DNA of 64,000 bases from Thinopyrum elongatum (Eukaryota > Streptophyta > Magnoliopsida > Poales > Poaceae): NCBI GenBank assembly GCA_011799875.1, contig CM022298.1, positions 491,391,180 to 491,455,179 of the forward strand. Reading direction: 5' to 3'. Below, one piece after another: positions 58,758 to 64,000 of this stretch (position 1 is the stretch's first letter; every line of letters starts with the position of its first letter). The position numbers were made by a program, and so were the translations under genes. The notes under the pieces were generated by a model, which had not been told where the DNA came from, ran no database searches, and saw only the letters and a program-made list of their open reading frames with translations.

Positions 58758-61700
58758 TGTGACGCCCCCGATTCAATCGTACACTAATCATACACACAAA
58801 CGTGTACGATCAAGATCAGGGACTCACGGGAAGATATCACAACACAACTCTAAAAATAAATAAGTCATACAAGCATCATAATACAAGCCAGGGGCCTCGA
58901 GGGCTCGAATACAAGTGCTCGATCATAGACGAGTCAGCGGAAGCAACAATATCTGAGTACAGACATAATTTAAACAAGGTGCCATAAGATGGCTAGCACA
59001 AACTGGGATACAGATCGAAGAGGCGCAGGCCTCCTGCCTGGGACCCTCCTAACTACTCCGAGCTGTCGTCAGCGGCCTGCACGTAGTAGTAGGCACCCTC
59101 GGTGTAGTAGGGGTCGTCGAAGGTGGCGTCTGGCTCCTGGGCTCCAGCATCTGGTTGCGACAACCAGGTAGAAGGGAAAGGGGGAAAAGAGGGAGAAAGC
59201 AACCGTGAGTACTCATCCAAAATACTCGCAAGCAAGGAGCTACACTACAATGCATGGGTATATGTGTAAACGGCCATATCAGTGGACTGAACTGCAGAAA
59301 GCCAGAATAAGAGGGGGATATCTAATCCTGTCGAAGACTACGCTTCTGGCAGCCTCCAACTTGCAGCATGTAGAAGAGAGTAGATGGTAAGTTCACCAAG
59401 TAACATCGCATAGCATAAATCCTACCCGACGATCCTCTCCTCGTCGCCCTGTGAGAGAGCGATCACCGGGTTGTATCTGGCACTTGAAAGGGTGTGTTTT
59501 ATTAAGTATCCGGTTCTAGTTGTCATAAGGTCGAGGTACAACTCCGGGTCGTCCTTTTACCGAGGGACACGGCTATTCGAATAGATAAACTTCCCTGCAG
59601 GGGTGCACCACATTACCCAACACGCTCGATCCCTCTGGCCGGGCACACTTTCCTAGGTCATGTTCGGCCTCGGAAGATCAACACGTCGCAGCCCTACCTA
59701 GGCCTAACAGAGAGGTCAGCACGCGGGTCTAAATCCTATGCGCGCAGGGGTCTGGGCCCATCGCCCATTGCACACCTGCACGTTGCGTGGGCGGCCGGAG
59801 AGCAGACCTAGCAACCTCCATTACAAAGGAAGTCGCGTTACGCGGTCCAACCCGGCGCGCGCCGCTCAGTCGCTGACGTCTAGGAGGCTTCGGCTGATAC
59901 CACGACGTCGAGTACCCATAACTGTTCCCGCGTGGTGGTTAGCGCGTATAGGCTCATAGCCAGACTCAGATCAAATACCCAATCTCGTTAAGCGTGTTAT
60001 TTTGAAGTAACCGCGGACGCCGACCAGGGCCAGGCCCACCTGTCTCCTAGGTGGTCACAACCTGCCCTGTCGCTCCGCCACAAAGTAACACTCAGGGGCC
60101 GTCGGGAACCTAGGCCCACCTCTGCCTGGATGGAACCACCTGCCCCTTCAGCCCCCATCTCCGAACAGTAACATAAGTATGTAATGGTATATAGTATATG
60201 TACCCGTGATCACCTCCCGAAGTGATCACGGCCTAGTAGTATAGCATGGCAGACGGACAAGAGTGTAGGGCCACTGATGTAATTCTAGCAACCTATACTA
60301 AGCATTTAGGATTGCAGGTAAGGTATCAACAGTAGTAGCAAAGACAGGCTATGCAGCAGAATAGGATTAACCGAAAGCAGTAACATGCTACACTACTCTA
60401 ATGCAAGCAGTAGAGAGAAGGAATAGGCGATATCGGGTGATCAAAGGGGGGGGCTTGCCTGGAAGCCCGGTAGAGAAGGACGGGTCGTAAACACCGTAGA
60501 CGATCGGGGCAGCAGCAGTGGCGTTAGTCTCGAAGTCTAACGGATAGAAGAGGGGGGAAGGAACAGTAAATACAGAGCAAACAAAGTATCACAAAATACA
60601 ACAAGGCAATACGCGGTGCCAGGGGTGATCTAACGCAGGGATAGGTGATACCGGCGAAGAAGGAACCCATCCGGGAAAGTATTCCCGGTGTCCGGCATTT
60701 TCGGGCAGAGGGACCGAAGGGGGACGAAACAATGAATACACGGTAATGATGCAACAGGGATGCATGACATGTCTGAACGCAGTGCTAGGGTGGTATACTG
60801 CCTATCTGAGTGCATTAGTTATTTTAGGAATTTATCTGGATTTATTTTATTAAAGTCAGGCACTATTCATTTATCGAAATCGGTCTAAAAGTTCAATGTT
60901 CTTATAGTTAGAGGCATCTGACGGGAATACGGAGGGCGTATTCGGGTTCGTATCGAAATTCTGAGCAAGTTTCATGTATAAAGTATTTTCATCAGAGTTA
61001 CGGATTATTTAATATGATTTTCTAAAGTTTTTATTAATTTCTAGAATTTAATTAATTATTTAAATTAACATTATCCGAAACAGTGTTATGCTGACGTCAG
61101 CATGACATCAGCAGGCGTCCTGACACGTGGGTCCCACATGTCATACACTGGTTAGGTTAATTAGGGTTAACTAATTAATTAACATTTAATTTAACTAATT
61201 AATTAAATTAGATTAATCTAAACAGGGTTTAATTAGTTTAACTAAATGATTAGGTTAATTAAACCAAATTAATTAGGTTAATTAATTCACTTAATTTATT
61301 TATTTATTTATTTATTTATTTATTAGGTTAATAAGCACAGGGGCCTTAGCGGGTTAGCGAGCAGGAGGGCGCCGGGCGCCTGGGCGGGCGCGGGCGCCGG
61401 GCGCTGGACACGGGCGCGGGGCAGGTCCAGGCGGCAGCTGCGGCGGCCCGCGACGGCGCGCAGCGAGCAGCGGCGGCAGTCGCGGGCGGTGGTAGTGGCT
61501 GCGGGAGCCCAGTGGCAGCAGTGGCCGCAGCCAGCGGTGGAGCCTGCAGCAAGTGGGCGCGGGAGTGGGCGGCGAGGGAGCAGAGCTCCGGTGCGGCCGT
61601 GGAGGGCAGAGGCGGCCAGCGGGCGAGCGGCAAGGCGAGCAGGGCAGGCGAGCGGGAGCGAGGCCAGGGGAGGCACGGCGCGGGTGCAGCAGCGGGTTGC

Positions 61701-62676
61701 AGCGGGAGGCGGGTGCACGCGGGGCCGGTTGGCGGCCACGGGCGAGCGCGTGCACGAGCACGGCGACGGGTACGGGGTGAGTGGGGGGAGGTCGGGCGCG
61801 CGGACGCGCGCGCTGGGTGGGGACAGCCGGCGAGCGGGGTCACGGCGGACGGCACGGCAACGGCGAGGTCAGCGCAGGCGGCGACGACGGAGGAAGGGGG
61901 AGACGGGGGGGGCTCTCACGTGCGTCGCTGGAAGGGGGGCGGCGAGGCGGGGGAGGTCCGGTGAGGAGGGGGTCGGGGACGGCCTCGAGCGACGGGCGTC
62001 GACGGTCGACGAGGTCGGGGCGGCGGCATCGGGGTCGTTGCCCTCCCCGATCCAGATTGGGGGAGGGAGCAGAGGCGAGGGAGAGTGGGGCGAGAGTGAG
62101 GGGGTAGCGGGTTAGGGTTTGCGGGGGCGTGGGGGGATAAGGGGGGATTGGGTGGGCCGGCCTGGCTAGCCCAGTGGTTAGCTGGGCCGAGGCCCAGCAG
62201 GGGGGGTCTCTTTGTTTTTATTTTTTTGTTTGTTTTAGTTTTTCTTTCATTTATTTTATTTCTTTTCTGTTTTCTCTTAGTTTCTTTTTATTATAGATTC
62301 ACCTAATATTTAAAATGATCCCTAAATTAGTAATACCATTTAACTCACCGCCCCAAAAAGTTTTACCCCAGAATAAAATAGTTAAAGATTTTATAAAACA
62401 CAAAAGGCATTTAATTATTTGTTTTTGCGACTGTTTTATTCATCTTATAGTATTTAAATATTTTATAAAGGTGTGGTTTCTCCACCATAATTACCTATGC
62501 AATATTTGGTTCACTCCGAACATTTCAGTTTTAATATTTGAAAACTTTTATTGTTTGCTTGATTTTGAATTTGAATTTGAATCGGTTTCGAACTAACGAG
62601 AGATTAGCAACAATAATCGAAGTGATGTGGCATCATTAGCAGAGGGTTACTGTAGCTTGATTACCCGGGCGTCACA
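58758..62676 (-). repeat. 5' LTR of LARD-like element
   Basis: Nearly identical to 50602-54539: about 20 substitutions counted by eye over the first 1.4 kb. It lacks about 30 bases present in the partner (ACGTTCCAGGGCGGGCCCCA region, 53170-53201) and has a longer TTTA run. Confidence 0.95.
61293..61324. repeat. (TTTA)n microsatellite in 5' LTR
   Basis: About eight TTTA units here. The partner LTR has fewer units near 53146-53165, followed by 30 bases missing here. Confidence 0.85.
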
Positions 62677-62681
62677 CGCAT
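62677..62681. repeat. Target-site duplication CGCAT, right
   Basis: Identical to 50597-50601. Confidence 0.93.
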
Positions 62682-64000
62682 CGCCCGCAACCCTGCCGCC
62701 CGCACCGCCTCTGTACTCCTCAGGTCACCGCCCTTTGCCGCCATCCTGCGCCTCCCCAGCGCCTCCCTCCGCCGGGAACGGGCACGACAAGGCCCGCTGG
62801 TCCCGCCGGTGCCCTCGCCTTGGCCCTCGGTGGCCGGAGCTGCCGGCCCCATCGTCGGCCTTCGCCTCTGCCTCACCCTGTCCTCCTCTGTTCCACATGA
62901 GGAACAGAGGGAGGAAGACGACGCCCAGCTGGCCCCCTTCCCCTGCCCCTGGGCCTGGCCCGTCAGTGGCCTAGCGCCCTGCCACGTGGATTAGTGACGA
63001 CGAATTTTGGTTAGTACATTTTCTGTTACCTAAAGCGTATTTCTTCCCTCTTTATCTAAAAATATGTTTTCCCTTCTGGAAAGCATATTCTTGTCAACTG
63101 CGGCTGAAAATACGTTTTCCTTTTCAGAAAACATATTCGGCCCGAAGGCGCTTTCAGTTTTTCCTCCAGGGGCCTGTTTGCTGAAAAAATTTCACCGATA
63201 GGTCCCTGAGCTTCTACATCTCGTATCTCGACGACCATAACTCCGATTGAGGTGAAACCAACGCTCACTTCTTCGTCTCATCGAGCTCTTTCTGTTGGTG
63301 CCATTTACATAAGGTGTTCACACTATGAAAATGACCATGATGACCTTGCCCTTATCAGCCCCCTTCGAGAGAGAATCGTCCGGTGTTTCGTTCCGCGGCT
63401 TCACCGCACTTCTTCCCGGAGTCTCCGTCACCCCCAGGCAAGCCACAACAACCACTTTCATGATAGCCATGCAGTAGCCATGGTTTCTACTTGAATATTT
63501 AATAAAAGTTTGCCCGTTATCTGTCTGCTTGTTTGCTACTACTGTCATTGTTTCGGTTATGCTCGTGGTTCATGTTCACCTTCATGCTATGTTCCGATAC
63601 ATCTTGTTATCTTGTACTACTTGCTAGTATCCTGTCCACATGTTATGTTTGGTAGCAGTAGTACATGCTGGTAGTGTTCTTCCTGATGCATGCTTGTCGT
63701 CTATTAAGTACCATTGTTATGCATGTTCTGTTGCATCTAGTGGGTACATCCTTACTTGGTAGTATTATTGTTATGTTCTTGCATGGTATTTATTTATGCT
63801 GCTAGTAGTCATGCTATGCTCATGTGTAATGTTATGCTTATGCTCGTCAGTATGCCATGCTCATTTGGATATATGCTTCATAGTGGCTATGCTCGATGAT
63901 TTATTATGGTTGCACATCCATGCTCATGTTGGTATCATGCTCATGCATTGTAGTTGCATCATGTTATTTTAATATGGCTCAGCTTATTACATTCAAGTTT
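62682..64000 (+). repeat. Large LTR (TGTAACATCC type), continuation
   Basis: It resumes after the right CGCAT copy with the same GC-rich sequence character as before 50597, then AT-rich. It runs to the window edge, so at least 3.1 kb of this LTR is visible. From 63545 the sequence is made of loosely repeated ATGCTCATG/TGTTATGC words. No coding region recognised. Confidence 0.7.
63545..63960. repeat. Degenerate ATGCT/CATG-rich simple repeat in LTR
   Basis: Words such as TGCTCATG, GTTATGCT, CATGCTATG and TGCATGTT recur every 10-25 bases without a fixed period. Confidence 0.55.

Larger units (their letters stand above)
50602..62676 (-). mobile_element. Complete LTR element with 3.9-kb LTRs and no gag-pol (LARD-like)
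   Basis: LTRs 50602-54539 (3938 bp) and 58758-62676 (3919 bp) begin TGTGACGCCC and end GGGCGTCACA, a 10-base terminal inverted repeat. CGCAT is duplicated at 50597-50601 and 62677-62681. The primer-binding site on the minus strand at 58754-58743 and the polypurine tract at 54552-54540 show minus orientation. The 4.2 kb interior has no recognisable gag, RT or integrase. Long LTRs with a mid-sized non-coding interior match the LARD class known from Triticeae (Sukkula-type). A short minus frame ending RDEISCSGGEL at the tract recalls the C-terminus of Tekay-type chromovirus pol, a possible autonomous partner. Confidence 0.93.

Overview
This window looks like nuclear DNA of a grass of the wheat/barley/rye group (Triticeae). 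The evidence is nested LTR retrotransposons with 1.5-3.9 kb LTRs, CACTA elements, Stowaway and Tourist MITEs, and decayed plant gene families (F-box/FBD, B3). I found no convincing intact host gene and no tRNA or rRNA gene. Family names are given only at clade level because no database could be searched.

Layout. (1) 1-7428: 3' part of an Athila-like Ty3/gypsy element: decayed protease-RT-RNase H-integrase reading frame, small downstream ORF, long 3' untranslated part, complete 3' LTR at 5909-7428. (2) 7429-11201: minus-strand, intron-containing CACTA transposase-type gene (Transposase_24-like), broken by two stops and carrying duplicated exons. (3) 11202-12780: gene-free, pyrimidine-rich and microsatellite-rich. 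(4) 12783-24625: four diverged copies, all on the plus strand, of one transcription-unit-like sequence. Each has a TATA promoter block, a first-exon block ending in a splice donor, an acceptor plus a short conserved module readable as ILVELHK, and a conserved 3' end. MITEs, a LINE-type RNase H fragment and a captured Ty1/copia gag-protease fragment lie among them. I do not recognise this family, and it is the best candidate for something undescribed. (5) 24946-28727: a Tourist-like MITE, then a CACTA element whose right terminus ends at 28727. (6) 28826-30910: F-box/FBD pseudogene pieces, minus strand. (7) 31612-33640: degenerate tandem repeats. (8) 33804-43423: a B3-domain pseudogene split by a 7.4 kb Ty1/copia element (34200-41622, target-site duplication GCGAT) that keeps only gag; two MITEs sit in its intron. 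(9) 43650-44401: CACTA-like terminus with an exact 45-bp tandem array. (10) 44405-48805: truncated Athila-like element with gag and protease only. (11) 48806-50601 and 62682-64000: one large LTR of another element, interrupted by (12) a complete 12.1 kb LTR element at 50602-62676 (target-site duplication CGCAT) with 3.9 kb LTRs and an internal region without a recognisable gag-pol, i.e. LARD-like.

Order of events from nesting: the B3 gene decayed and received the copia element (LTRs roughly 5% diverged by eye). The truncated Athila-like element was hit by the large TGTAAC-type LTR element, which was then hit by the LARD-like element (LTRs roughly 1.5% diverged by eye, so most recent). No genes in the window appear to work together in a pathway; interactions are between autonomous and non-autonomous mobile elements.
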